From Burkholderia ambifaria (GTDB lineage: Bacteria > Pseudomonadota > Gammaproteobacteria > Burkholderiales > Burkholderiaceae), in the NCBI RefSeq assembly GCF_001443045.1, contig NZ_LKPJ01000014.1:124001-188000 (forward strand): a stretch of 64,000 nt of DNA, written 5' to 3'. Positions 35,223-44,547 of the stretch are shown here, in pieces. Positions within the stretch are counted from its first letter, which is position 1; each line of letters begins with the position of its first letter. The notes beneath the pieces are model-generated. The model was given only the letters and a program-made list of their open reading frames with translations. It was not told where the DNA came from and did not search any database. The position numbers and the translations under genes were made by a program.

Positions 35223-36155
35223 CATCTCACCCTTGGCACCATCAATACCACCCACACCATGAGCACGATCAAGCTGCATCAGCTGCAGGCGCTCGTCGCG
35301 AGCGCGGAGGCCGGGAGCATTCGCGGCGCGGCGCGCACGCTCGGCCTGTCGCAGGCGGCCGTCACGCGCGCGCTGCGCGAGCTGGAGGCCAGCGAGCGCC
35401 TGCCGTTGCTGGTGCGCGCGCCGGAAGGCATCGGCTTCACCGAGTACGGGAAGACCTTGCTCACCCACGCGAAGCTCGTTCTGAAACAGCTCGAGCACGC
35501 GCAGAGCGATCTCGAACGGATGCGCGGGCGCGTCGAGGGGCGGCTGAGCGTCGGCGTCACGCCGTGGCTGACGATGACATTCCTCGCGGAAACCGTGCTG
35601 CAGTTTCGCGAGCGGATGCCCGACGTGCGCCTCGAGCTCTACGAAGCGCTGATGGCCGTCGCGCAACCGCTGCTGCGCGACGGCAGCATGGATTTCGCGC
35701 TCGGCCACGTGCAGCCCGGCAGCGGCGCGCAGGAATTCGCATTCGAGCCGCTGCTGCGTTACGGCACGTCGGTGATGGTGCGCGCCGGGCATCCGCGCGA
35801 ACACGCGAAGTCGGTGCACGACCTGCTCGATTGCGACTGGGTGCTGAATTCGTCCGCCGACGGCCAGGCCGCACTCGTCGACCATCTTTTTACGCGGCAC
35901 GGCGCGCAGATCGACGAACGGCGCATCGTGCGCGCGCAGTCGGTCGCGATGCTGCAGACGATGCTCGAACAGGCCGGCATGTGCACGTGGTGCCCGACGA
36001 TCCTCGCGGCGGTGCAGCCGTTTGGCGGAAAGCGCGGTGCCGCGGCCGAAGCCGCGACGCGTCGTGCCGGCCCGACTACCCTTCCTCTTCCCGGTCGACG
36101 CCCACCGGGGCGGCCTCCGGGAATGATCCCGTATACCTCCGTGCTGCAATGTTCT

Positions 36156-36172
36156 ATACTGCCCCCCAGTAT
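36156..36172 (+). promoter_or_regulatory. FrmR/RcnR-type operator
   Basis: ATACT-GCCCCCC-AGTAT reads on the other strand as ATACT-GGGGGG-C-AGTAT, matching the TACT-G6-N-AGTA pattern recognised by RcnR-class regulators of the CsoR/RcnR/FrmR family. It sits 17 bp before the frmR start, where binding would block transcription. Confidence 0.75.
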
Positions 36173-36189
36173 CCGGAAACCACGATCCC

Positions 36190-36465
36190 ATGCCGCATTC
36201 CCCCGAAGAAAAGAAACGCGTTCTGACCCGCGTGCGCCGCGTGCGCGGGCAACTGAACGCGCTCGAGCAAGCGCTCGAGGAGGGAGCGGACTGTGGTCCG
36301 ATACTTCAGCAACTGGCTGCCATTCGCGGCGCGATCAACGGCGTGATGGCCGGCGTGCTCGAAAGCCATTTGCGCGAGGAATTCACCCAGCTCGCGGACG
36401 CATCGCGCCCCGCTTCCGGGTCGATCGACGATATCGTGACCCTCGTTCGGTCCTACTTGCGCTGA
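36190..36465 (+). CDS. frmR: Formaldehyde-responsive repressor FrmR (CsoR/RcnR family)
   Basis: A 91-residue all-helical DNA-binding repressor beginning [20 protein letters not shown], very close to E. coli FrmR. The formaldehyde-reactive residues are present: N-terminal Pro2 and Cys35 (EGADCGPIL). His60 ([10 protein letters not shown]) is also conserved. Reaction of formaldehyde with Pro2 and Cys35 in family members releases DNA. It lies directly after its presumed operator and 55 bp before frmA, which it should derepress. The tail of the damaged LysR frame overlaps it in another reading frame. Confidence 0.93.
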   Translation: MPHSPEEKKRVLTRVRRVRGQLNALEQALEEGADCGPILQQLAAIRGAINGVMAGVLESHLREEFTQLADASRPASGSIDDIVTLVRSYLR

Positions 36466-36511
36466 CCGATGCGGGATCGTCGACCTACCGATCCATTCGA
36501 TGATTTTTTAA

Positions 36512-37630
<1,119 letters not shown>

Positions 37631-37639
37631 AACACGCGT

Positions 37640-37675
37640 GAGGAGACCATCGCGGCTGCCGCAACCGGTCTCCTC
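37640..37675 (+). terminator. Hairpin after frmA
   Basis: GAGGAGACC (37640-37648) pairs perfectly with GGTCTCCTC (37667-37675), with an inner GCGG/CCGC pairing inside the loop. It starts 9 nt after the frmA stop. There is no T-tract. Confidence 0.5.
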
Positions 37676-37843
37676 GCGCGATGCCGCCGGCAAGCCGCGA
37701 TGCTTGCCGGCGCGACGCATTCTCCCCCCTTCCGCAATCGGGCCGGCAACGGTCATCGTCACGCCCTCTCCCGCCCAACGCGCAATGCGGGCCCACCGCC
37801 GTGCCACACGCGCTCGCGCCGCCAATCCGGCGACGCGCATGTG

Positions 37844-39037
37844 TCAATCCTGGCGGCCGTCGGCACGCGGCGACATCAGGAACGGCGCGTAGTGGACCGC
37901 GTACGCCGCGAACGCGACGATCCAGCACGCACCCGACACATCGAGCCAGACCGCGTACGGCACGCCGGGCACGAGCGGACCGAACACGCGAACGACGGCC
38001 GCGCCGATCACCAGCCAGTAGCACAGCTGCTCCCACGGGCCCGCGACGAGCATGCGCCCTGTGTGGCCGAGCGCCGTGCGCGTGATCATCGCGATGATCG
38101 CGCCGCCGATCGCGCCGACGGTCAACGCATGCACGGCGAGCGAGTGCGCGACCACGCCGGCGAACGATAGTGCGAGCAGCACGAAGCCGACCGGAATCCA
38201 CAGACAGGACACGTGCAGGATCCACACGATCGGCCGCTTGCCGACGCGCCACGAATGCCATCCGGCGACGCGCCATGCATGCAGCACGGCAGTGGCGAGC
38301 GCGGCGACGATCAGCAGCGTATCGGGCGCGCCGAGCGCATCCGCGAACAGCGTCAGCGCGACGGCAGGGGCCGCGAGCGCGTCCACGATCCTGAAGCGGC
38401 GCATCTTGAACCCGGGAATCGCGTTCATCGTGAACATCGGCACGATGCGGCCGGTGATCACCGCGACGAAGAACACGACGAGCCCCGTCGCCGCGTACGC
38501 GGCACGCAGCGCGAGATCGGCCCGGCCCGTCATCACGGCGGCATGGAACAGCGCGTTCAACGCGCCGAACAGCAGCAGTGCGACCGGCAGGAACACGTTG
38601 TGCCGGTTCTTCGCCGAAATCAGCACGCGCAACAGCACGACGGCCGTCACCGGCAGGAACAGCGAATCGACGACGGCCGCAAGCGTCGCCGGCCCCGACC
38701 AGACGAGCACGCGCCCCGCCAGCCAGAGCAGCCACAGCGCGGCGAGCGCGGGGCCGCGCAGCGTTTCGCGCGACGTCCAGGCCCGTGTGGCGGTCAGCAG
38801 GAAGCCGACGACGATCGCGGCGACGAAGCCGAAGATCATCTCGTGCACGTGCCACATGAGACCGGTCATCGCGCCCGCGCGCCCGGCGGCGGGCACGCCG
38901 TGCCAGGCCGCGAGCCACACCGCGACGGCAAGGCTCGCGAACAGCGCGCCGGTCAGATAGAAGGGCCGCAGGCCGAGCTGCAGCAACGGCAGCGTATCGG
39001 GTGCCGACGGGGCTCGCATCGGTTCGCTGATTTTCAT
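37844..39037 (-). CDS. nnrS: NnrS family membrane protein (nitric oxide tolerance)
   Basis: A 397-residue polytopic membrane protein with about twelve hydrophobic segments. Conserved NnrS features are PLLQLGLRPFYLTGALFASL near the N-terminus, MTGLMWHVHEMIFGFVAAIV with histidines, RIVPMFTMNAIPGF and MITRTALGHTGR. NnrS proteins bind haem and copper and relieve nitrosative stress, mostly under low oxygen. The start has GGAGA 5 nt upstream. The gene converges on frmA, whose product can destroy S-nitrosoglutathione, so the pair may form a nitrosative-stress unit. An FNR-like site lies about 107 bp upstream. Confidence 0.9.
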   Translation of the reverse strand: MKISEPMRAPSAPDTLPLLQLGLRPFYLTGALFASLAVAVWLAAWHGVPAAGRAGAMTGLMWHVHEMIFGFVAAIVVGFLLTATRAWTSRETLRGPALAALWLLWLAGRVLVWSGPATLAAVVDSLFLPVTAVVLLRVLISAKNRHNVFLPVALLLFGALNALFHAAVMTGRADLALRAAYAATGLVVFFVAVITGRIVPMFTMNAIPGFKMRRFRIVDALAAPAVALTLFADALGAPDTLLIVAALATAVLHAWRVAGWHSWRVGKRPIVWILHVSCLWIPVGFVLLALSFAGVVAHSLAVHALTVGAIGGAIIAMITRTALGHTGRMLVAGPWEQLCYWLVIGAAVVRVFGPLVPGVPYAVWLDVSGACWIVAFAAYAVHYAPFLMSPRADGRQD

Positions 39038-39137
39038 GTGCGTCTCCGGCAATCGAGGATGACGTCATTCATCCTAGACCCGTGACGCCCGAAACGGGGG
39101 CGTGCCCCTACGCGGCGCGGTGGCATCGTCCGCGTTC

Positions 39138-39151
39138 ATGACATGCGTCAA
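39138..39151 (-). promoter_or_regulatory. FNR/DNR-like site upstream of nnrS
   Basis: On the minus strand the sequence reads TTGAC-GCAT-GTCAT, differing by one base from a perfect TTGAC-N4-GTCAA palindrome and resembling the FNR/DNR/NnrR consensus TTGAT-N4-ATCAA. It is centred about 107 bp before nnrS. The spacing to any promoter is unknown. Confidence 0.4.
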
Positions 39152-39211
39152 GCTCGCGCTTCACGCATGTGCCAGACTTTCAAGCGCGCGCCTGCGTCGC
39201 CGGTGCAACCG

Positions 39212-40237
39212 TCAGCACCGCACGCGTCGCATCCGCAGCGTGGCCGACGGCGATTCCCCGAACGCGCGCTTGTAGTCGATCGCGAACCGCCCGAGGTGCG
39301 CGAAGCCCCATTTCAGCGCGATGTCCGTCACCGACGCGAGCCCCGGTGACGCATCGTCGAGCAGTTCGTCGCGCACATGTTGCAGCCGCAACTGGCGCAC
39401 GAATGCCATCGGCGTGATGCCATGCCGATTGCGGAATCCGGCGAACAGCGTGCTCGGGCTGACGCCCGCGAGTTCGGCGAGCCGTTCGATCGTCAGCGGC
39501 TCGTCGACATGCGCGCGGATGTAGTCCTCGACGCGCCGCACATAGAACGGCGCGAGCGGCGCCGGCGCGGGCCGTGTGCCGTTGCGTGCGCTGTTCGGGT
39601 GGCCGTACAGCAACAGATTGAGCAACGTCGATTCGAGCTGCTCGAACGCGAGCGGATGGCGCAGCGGATGCCCGTCCGTCGCGATCGCGTCGGCAAGCAG
39701 CGGCAGCATTTGCGCGAGACACGCGCCCTGCTGCGACGACAGGCTGAATTCCGGCTCGAATTCCACCGACACACGCCGGTCGTCGCCGAAATGCCGCTGC
39801 GCATGCCGCTCCATCACCTCGCGCTCGATGCGCAGGATCGCCTGCGGGCATGCCTCGCCCCACCGCATCCTCAACGGCAGCGTCGGTGACAGCAGCGACG
39901 CGGTATCGGGCGACGACACGAAGCGCGTCGCACCGCATTCGATCTCGGCGTCGCCGCGCAGCGGAATCTGCAGCAGAAAGAAATGTTCGAGCGGCCCCGG
40001 TTCGATCGACACCTCGCCGCCATAATCGAGCAGATTCAGTGACAGGTTGCCCCAGCGCGCATGGTGCATGCGGCTTTGCAGCGCGTGTGAATTGCCCGTC
40101 AGCGTCAGGCGATGCGGCTTGAACACATCCGCCACGCGCGCGCGCACCTCATCGAGATCGTTCGACTGCAGCAGCAGCGTGTCGTGATTGAAACAGGCGG
40201 CGTCGCCCAGCCAGCCCGTTCCGGAAATTTGCCCCAT
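39212..40237 (-). CDS. iifR: AraC/XylS-family regulator of the indole cluster (IifR-like)
   Basis: A 341-residue regulator with an N-terminal AraC-binding-like domain (SNDLDEVRARVADVFKPHRL, LLDYGGEVSIEPGPLEHFFL) as in XylS and other aromatic-pathway activators. The C-terminal HTH pair is LTIERLAELAGVSPSTLFAG and SVTDIALKWGFAHLGRFAID. The start has GGGAGAA 7 nt upstream. It is divergent from the iifA-like gene, exactly the position of the indole-responsive activator in described iif clusters. The symbol is by analogy of arrangement, since I could not align sequences. Confidence 0.75.
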   Translation of the reverse strand: MGQISGTGWLGDAACFNHDTLLLQSNDLDEVRARVADVFKPHRLTLTGNSHALQSRMHHARWGNLSLNLLDYGGEVSIEPGPLEHFFLLQIPLRGDAEIECGATRFVSSPDTASLLSPTLPLRMRWGEACPQAILRIEREVMERHAQRHFGDDRRVSVEFEPEFSLSSQQGACLAQMLPLLADAIATDGHPLRHPLAFEQLESTLLNLLLYGHPNSARNGTRPAPAPLAPFYVRRVEDYIRAHVDEPLTIERLAELAGVSPSTLFAGFRNRHGITPMAFVRQLRLQHVRDELLDDASPGLASVTDIALKWGFAHLGRFAIDYKRAFGESPSATLRMRRVRC

Positions 40238-40590
40238 CGAAGTTCTCCCGTCGTGCTCGATCGCACTTGCGCGGTGCACGCATTCCCGATCCCGGGAATC
40301 CCGTCGCACGATCCGGATAGTGTCCGGAGTATCCGGACAGTCCGCGTCGTTACACTACGCAAGCCCTGCGCACATGACGCAAGAAGCGGACCGTTCGCGC
40401 ATCGTAGAAAACTGTGAGGGACTTCCGCATCCGCACATACCCGCAGTGCGCCGCGTTCCGGCCCCGGCGCGGCGGGCCGATCCTCAGGTTTCCGGAATTC
40501 GCGGATACCGGCCGAAGAAAGCGGATAGAAGCGCGCGTTTCGTCCGCCAATACTGGGCCCATGCAAGCCACGAACAGAATGGAGGGACAC
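40238..40590. other. Divergent promoter region of iifR and iifA
   Basis: 353 bp without a credible gene. It contains the inverted repeat TTCCCG-ATCC-CGGGAA (40283-40298), the ATCCGGA direct repeats (40311-40341) and a possible -10 hexamer TACACT (40351-40356) for iifA. About 230 nt between that hexamer and iifA would form a long leader, within which I see no attenuator. Confidence 0.5.
40311..40341 (+). promoter_or_regulatory. Candidate IifR operator: 20-bp-spaced direct repeats
   Basis: ATCCGGATAGT (40311-40321) and ATCCGGACAGT (40331-40341) are direct repeats with a 20-bp period, and a third partial copy GTCCGGAGT lies between them. AraC/XylS regulators bind such two-turn direct repeats. 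The downstream repeat would overlap the -35 region paired with TACACT at 40351-40356, the usual activator position. Confidence 0.5.
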
Positions 40591-41820
40591 ATGAAAGGAC
40601 GACACATCGAGATCCCGTCGCCGGATGGCGGGGCGTTTCGCGCGTACCTGAGCACGCCGGCCGGCGGCACAGGGCCGGGCATCGTGCTGTGTCACGAGAT
40701 CTTCGGCGCGAACGCGACGATGCGCGACGTGGCCGATTATTACGCCGAGGAAGGCTACACGGTGCTCGTGCCCGACCTGTTCTGGCGCCAGGCGCCCGGC
40801 ATCGAACTCGGGTACGCCGCGGCCGACTTCGAACGCGCGATGGCGCTGTACCGCGAGTACGACGAAAACAAGGGCGTCGAGGACGTCGCCGCCGCACTGG
40901 CCGTGCTGACGCAACGGCCGGAATGCACCGGCAAGGCCGGCGTGCTCGGCTACTGCCTCGGCGGCAAGCTCGCGTATCTCGCCGCGTGCCGGCTGCCGGA
41001 CGTGGCCGCCGCCGTCAGCTATTACGGCGTGGGGATCGAGCACGCGCTCGACGAGGCCGCTCACCTGCGCGGCCGGCTCGTGCTGCAGATCCCCGCGCAG
41101 GACCGCTTCTGCCCGCCCGACGCGCAGCAGCGCATCACCGCTGCGCTGGCCGGGCGCGACGGCGTCGAAGTGTACGTATACCCGGGCGTCGATCATGCCT
41201 TCGCGCGCATCGGTGGCGATCATTTCGACAAGGCGGCCGCGATCATGGCGCACCAGCGCGCGATCGCCGCGTTCCGCGCGGCGCTCGGCCCGCACTACGA
41301 CCTGTCCACACTGTGGGAAGAACATCTCCGGCACGAATTCGACACGCGCAACGTCGACGCGACGATGGACACGATGGTCGCGCAACCTTACGTGAACCAT
41401 ATTCCGACGCTGACGGGCGGCGTGGGCTACGACGAGCTCAAGCGCTTCTACACGCATCACTTCGTGCATGCGAACCCGCCCGACACGACGATCACGCCGA
41501 TCTCGCGCACGATCGGCGCGAGCCAGATCGTCGACGAACTGCTGTTCTGCTTCACGCACACGACCGAGATCGACTGGATGCTGCCCGGCGTCGCGCCGAC
41601 CGGCAAGCGCGTCGAGATCCCGCTCGTCGCGATCGTCAAGTTCCGCGGCGACAAGCTGTATCACGAACACATCTACTGGGATCAGGCAAGCGTGCTCGTG
41701 CAGATCGGCCTGCTCGACGCGACCGGGCTGCCCGTCGCCGGTGTCGAAACCGCGCGCAAGCTGCTCGACGAAACCGTGCCGTCGAACGGGCTGATGCAGC
41801 GCTGGCACGACAGCGCGTGA
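40591..41820 (+). CDS. iifA: IifA-like protein: dienelactone hydrolase domain fused to SnoaL-like domain
   Basis: A 409-residue two-domain protein. Residues 1 to about 235 form a dienelactone hydrolase with intact catalytic triad Cys122 (LGYCLGGKLAY), Asp171 (PAQDRFCPPDAQ) and His202 (GVDHAFARIGG). From about 240 onwards is a SnoaL/ester-cyclase-like domain (DELKRFYTHHFVHANPPDTT, VKFRGDKLYHEHIYWDQASV). In described indole pathways IifA acts as a cofactor-independent oxygenase converting 3-hydroxyindolin-2-one to anthranilate (from memory of the literature). GGAGGGA precedes the ATG. First gene of the cluster. A classical carboxymethylenebutenolidase role is the alternative. Confidence 0.78.
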   Translation: MKGRHIEIPSPDGGAFRAYLSTPAGGTGPGIVLCHEIFGANATMRDVADYYAEEGYTVLVPDLFWRQAPGIELGYAAADFERAMALYREYDENKGVEDVAAALAVLTQRPECTGKAGVLGYCLGGKLAYLAACRLPDVAAAVSYYGVGIEHALDEAAHLRGRLVLQIPAQDRFCPPDAQQRITAALAGRDGVEVYVYPGVDHAFARIGGDHFDKAAAIMAHQRAIAAFRAALGPHYDLSTLWEEHLRHEFDTRNVDATMDTMVAQPYVNHIPTLTGGVGYDELKRFYTHHFVHANPPDTTITPISRTIGASQIVDELLFCFTHTTEIDWMLPGVAPTGKRVEIPLVAIVKFRGDKLYHEHIYWDQASVLVQIGLLDATGLPVAGVETARKLLDETVPSNGLMQRWHDSA

Positions 41821-41890
41821 TTGCCGGCGGATACGCAGCAGGCGCGCCGAGCGCGCGCCGCCTTCACTCAATCATTCCAGGAGACACCCC

Positions 41891-42679
41891 ATGACTGCCC
41901 TTGCTGGCAAAGTCGCGATCGTCACCGGCGGCGCCACGCTGATCGGCGCCGCCGTCGCGCAGGACCTGAGCCGCGCCGGCGCATGCGTCGCGATCCTCGA
42001 TCTCGATGCGGAAAACGGCGCGCGCGTCGCCCATACGCTCGGCGAACGCGGGATGTTCATCGCGACCGATATCACCGACGACCGCGCGATCGAACGCGCG
42101 GTGTCGGCCGTCGCCGAACGCTTCGGCTCGATCGACCTGCTGATCAACCTGGCGTGCAGCTACGTCGACAACGGCATCCAGGCGTCGCGCCGCGACTGGC
42201 TCGCGGCGATGGACGTCAACGTCGTGTCGGCCGCGATGCTGGTCAAGGCCGTTCATCCCTACCTGACGCGGCGTGGCGGCGGCGCGATCGTGAACTTCAG
42301 TTCGATCTCCGCGCAGTGTGCGCAGACCGGCCGCTGGCTCTACCCGACCTCGAAGGCCGCGATGCGCCAGCTCACGCGCAGCATGGCGATGGATCTCGCC
42401 GCCGACCGGATTCGTGTCAACTCGGTGTCGCCGGGGTGGACGTGGTCGCGCGTGATGGACGAGCTGACGCACGGCGACCGCGCGAAAACCGACCGCGTGG
42501 CCGCGCCGTTTCATCTGCTCGGCCGCGTCGGCGATCCGTCGGAAGTCGCGCAGGTCGTCACGTTCCTGTGCAGCGACGCGGCGAGCTTCGTGACGGGTGC
42601 CGACTACGCTGTGGACGGCGGCTATTCCGCAATGGGCCCCGAGCAGGCGGTGCCGGCGATTCCGCGTCTGGCGGAATAA
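41891..42679 (+). CDS. iifB: Short-chain dehydrogenase/reductase, IifB-like
   Basis: A 262-residue classical SDR. The NAD-binding motif is VTGGATLIGAAVA, the central motif reads LINLACSY in place of the usual NNAG, and catalytic residues are Ser in VNFSSISAQ and Tyr151-x3-Lys155 in LYPTSKAAM. The C-terminus has the typical SDAASFVTGADYAVDGGY. In the indole pathway IifB oxidises indole-2,3-dihydrodiol to 3-hydroxyindolin-2-one; position between the DLH-SnoaL and monooxygenase genes matches that cluster. The gaps to its neighbours are short (70 and 63 bp). Confidence 0.78.
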   Translation: MTALAGKVAIVTGGATLIGAAVAQDLSRAGACVAILDLDAENGARVAHTLGERGMFIATDITDDRAIERAVSAVAERFGSIDLLINLACSYVDNGIQASRRDWLAAMDVNVVSAAMLVKAVHPYLTRRGGGAIVNFSSISAQCAQTGRWLYPTSKAAMRQLTRSMAMDLAADRIRVNSVSPGWTWSRVMDELTHGDRAKTDRVAAPFHLLGRVGDPSEVAQVVTFLCSDAASFVTGADYAVDGGYSAMGPEQAVPAIPRLAE

Positions 42680-42742
42680 CCCAAGATTGTTTTCTTCGTC
42701 CATATTCCGATCCGAGTAATTCGTTCTACAAAGGATTTCATC

Positions 42743-43981
42743 ATGAAACGCATCGCTATCGTCGGCGCCGGTCAGTCCGGCCTGCAACTCGCCTTCACGC
42801 TGCTCGACCAGGGCTATCACGTCACGCTCGCGACCAACCGCGACGCGCAACAGATCCGTGCCGGCAAGGTCATGTCGAGCCAGTGCATGTTCCATACCGC
42901 GCTGCAGATAGAGCGCGATCTCGGCCTGAACGACTGGGAAGAAGCGTGCCCGTCCATCGAAGGCATCGGCGTGGCGGTGCCGCATCCCGAGGGCGGCGGC
43001 CGCAAGGCGATCGACTGGTCGTCGCGGCTCACCCGCTACGCGCAATCGGTCGACCAGCGCGTGAAGATGGCCGACTGGCTCGACGCGATCCGGCGCCGCG
43101 GCGCCGACGTGCGTATCTGCGACGTTGGCGTACCCGAACTCGAGGAGCTCGCGCGCAGTCACGACCTCGTGCTGCTCGCGGCCGGCAAGGGCGAAATCGT
43201 CAACCTGCTGGGCCGCGACGACGCGCGCAGCACGTTCGAGCGGCCGCAACGCGCGCTTGCCCTCACCTACGTGAAGGGGATGACGCCGAGCCAGCCGTAT
43301 TCGCGCGTGCGCTTCAACCTGCTGCCCGGCATCGGCGAATACTTCGTGTTTCCCGCGTTGACCACGACCGGCCCGTGCGAAATCATGGTGTTCGAAGGGA
43401 TCCCCGGCGGCCCGCTCGACTGCTGGGCCGACGTGAAGACCCCCGAGCAGCATCTCGACCGCAGCCTGTCGTTCCTGCAGCAGTACGTGCCGTGGGAATT
43501 CGAACGCTGCCGCGACGTCGAGCTCACCGATCCGAACGGCACGCTGTCCGGGCGCTTCACGCCGACCGTGCGCAAGCCGTTCTTCCGCCTGCCGTCGGGC
43601 CGCACCGTGTTCGGCATGGCCGATGCGGTGGTCGTCAACGATCCGATCACCGGCCAGGGCTCGAACAATGCGGCGAAATGCGCGAAGGTGTACGGCGACG
43701 CGATCCTCGCGCGCGACGCCGCGCCGTTCGACGAAGGCTGGATGCACGAAACGTTCGAACGCTACTGGGCCTATGCACAGCACGTCGTGCGCTGGACCAA
43801 CTCGTTGCTCACCCCGCCACCGCCGCACATCCTCGAGCTGCTCGGCGCCGCCGGCCAGCTGCCGTCGCTCGCCGCAACGGTCGTCGACGGTTTCGACGAT
43901 CCGCGCCAGTTCGCGCCGTGGTGGTTCGACCCGTCGGCCTGCGCGGCACTGATCCGTGAACACGCCGCACGTTCGGAGTAA
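42743..43981 (+). CDS. iifC: Styrene-monooxygenase-type FAD oxygenase, indole oxygenase IifC-like
   Basis: A 412-residue group E flavoprotein monooxygenase (StyA family). The FAD motif is IAIVGAGQSGLQLAF (GAGQSG 8-13), followed by QIRAGKVMSSQCMFHTALQI, typical of StyA, and the C-terminal flavin-contact NDPITGQGSNNAAKCAKVYG. Such enzymes use FADH2 delivered by a separate reductase to epoxidise vinyl or indole double bonds. With a DLH-SnoaL protein and SDR rather than styrene-oxide isomerase next door, indole is the more likely substrate. AAAGGA precedes the start. Confidence 0.85.
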   Translation: MKRIAIVGAGQSGLQLAFTLLDQGYHVTLATNRDAQQIRAGKVMSSQCMFHTALQIERDLGLNDWEEACPSIEGIGVAVPHPEGGGRKAIDWSSRLTRYAQSVDQRVKMADWLDAIRRRGADVRICDVGVPELEELARSHDLVLLAAGKGEIVNLLGRDDARSTFERPQRALALTYVKGMTPSQPYSRVRFNLLPGIGEYFVFPALTTTGPCEIMVFEGIPGGPLDCWADVKTPEQHLDRSLSFLQQYVPWEFERCRDVELTDPNGTLSGRFTPTVRKPFFRLPSGRTVFGMADAVVVNDPITGQGSNNAAKCAKVYGDAILARDAAPFDEGWMHETFERYWAYAQHVVRWTNSLLTPPPPHILELLGAAGQLPSLAATVVDGFDDPRQFAPWWFDPSACAALIREHAARSE

Positions 43982-43986
43982 GCGAC

Positions 43987-44514
43987 ATGGATACCACCGC
44001 TTCCTGCGCCCCGGGCCTCGACCCGCTGCAACTGCGCGCCGCATTCGGGCAATTCCCGACCGGCGTCACCGTGATCACCACGCGCTCGCAGGACGGGCGC
44101 AAGGTTGGCCTCACCGCCAATTCGTTCTCGTCGCTGTCGCTCGACCCGCCGCTCGTGCTGTGGAGCCTGCGCAAGGTTGCGCCGAGCCGCCCCGATTTCG
44201 TCGCGGCCACGCACTTCGCGATCAACATCCTCGCGCACGACCAGATCGAGCTGTCGCGCCGTTTCGCGACGCCAAGCGCCGACAAGTTCGACGGCGTGCC
44301 GCACGTGGATGCCGACGCAGGCGGCGTGCCGTGCCTCGACGGTTCGAGCGCGCGTTTCGTGTGCCGCAACGTCGGGCATTACGAAGGCGGCGACCACCTG
44401 CTGTTCATCGGTCAGATCGAGGCATTCGACGCGTTCGGGAAGGCGCCGCTCGTGTTCCATGCGGGCCAGTATCGTGCGATCTCGTCCCATCCCGATCTTT
44501 CTCGCGCCGTTTGA
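43987..44514 (+). CDS. iifD: Flavin reductase, IifD/StyB-like
   Basis: A 175-residue flavin:NADH reductase of the HpaC/StyB family that supplies FADH2 to the monooxygenase encoded 5 bp upstream. It has LRAAFGQFPTGVTVITTRSQ, GLTANSFSSLSLDPPLVLWS and the C-terminal GDHLLFIGQIEAF, all standard. The pairing of this gene with the oxygenase gives a complete two-component system. Confidence 0.85.
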   Translation: MDTTASCAPGLDPLQLRAAFGQFPTGVTVITTRSQDGRKVGLTANSFSSLSLDPPLVLWSLRKVAPSRPDFVAATHFAINILAHDQIELSRRFATPSADKFDGVPHVDADAGGVPCLDGSSARFVCRNVGHYEGGDHLLFIGQIEAFDAFGKAPLVFHAGQYRAISSHPDLSRAV

Positions 44515-44547
44515 TTAGTTATACAAATAAATATTCAGGAGGTGGTG

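Larger units (their letters stand above)
35259..36503 (+). pseudogene. LysR-family regulator with aberrant, read-through C-terminus
   Basis: The first about 250 residues are a good LysR protein: winged helix (MSTIKLHQLQALVASAEAGS, then LGLSQAAVTRALRELE), GRVEGRLSVGVTPWLTMTFL and MLEQAGMCTWCPTILAAV. After about position 36030 the sequence loses all resemblance to the family and becomes Arg/Pro-rich, running on through the whole frmR gene in another frame to a stop at 36503. Normal LysR proteins end at about 300 residues. A deletion or frameshift has removed the last about 50 residues of the effector domain and the stop. DNA binding may persist, but effector response is doubtful. Confidence 0.7.

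Noticed and set aside
40591-43981. Styrene degradation operon
   Set aside because: The oxygenase and reductase fit StyAB, but there is no styrene-oxide isomerase or phenylacetaldehyde dehydrogenase. The DLH-SnoaL and SDR partners match the indole clusters better.
41864-44044. 726-codon minus-strand frame antisense to the iif cluster
   Set aside because: Composition is typical of antisense frames in high-GC DNA, and the plus-strand genes are unmistakable.
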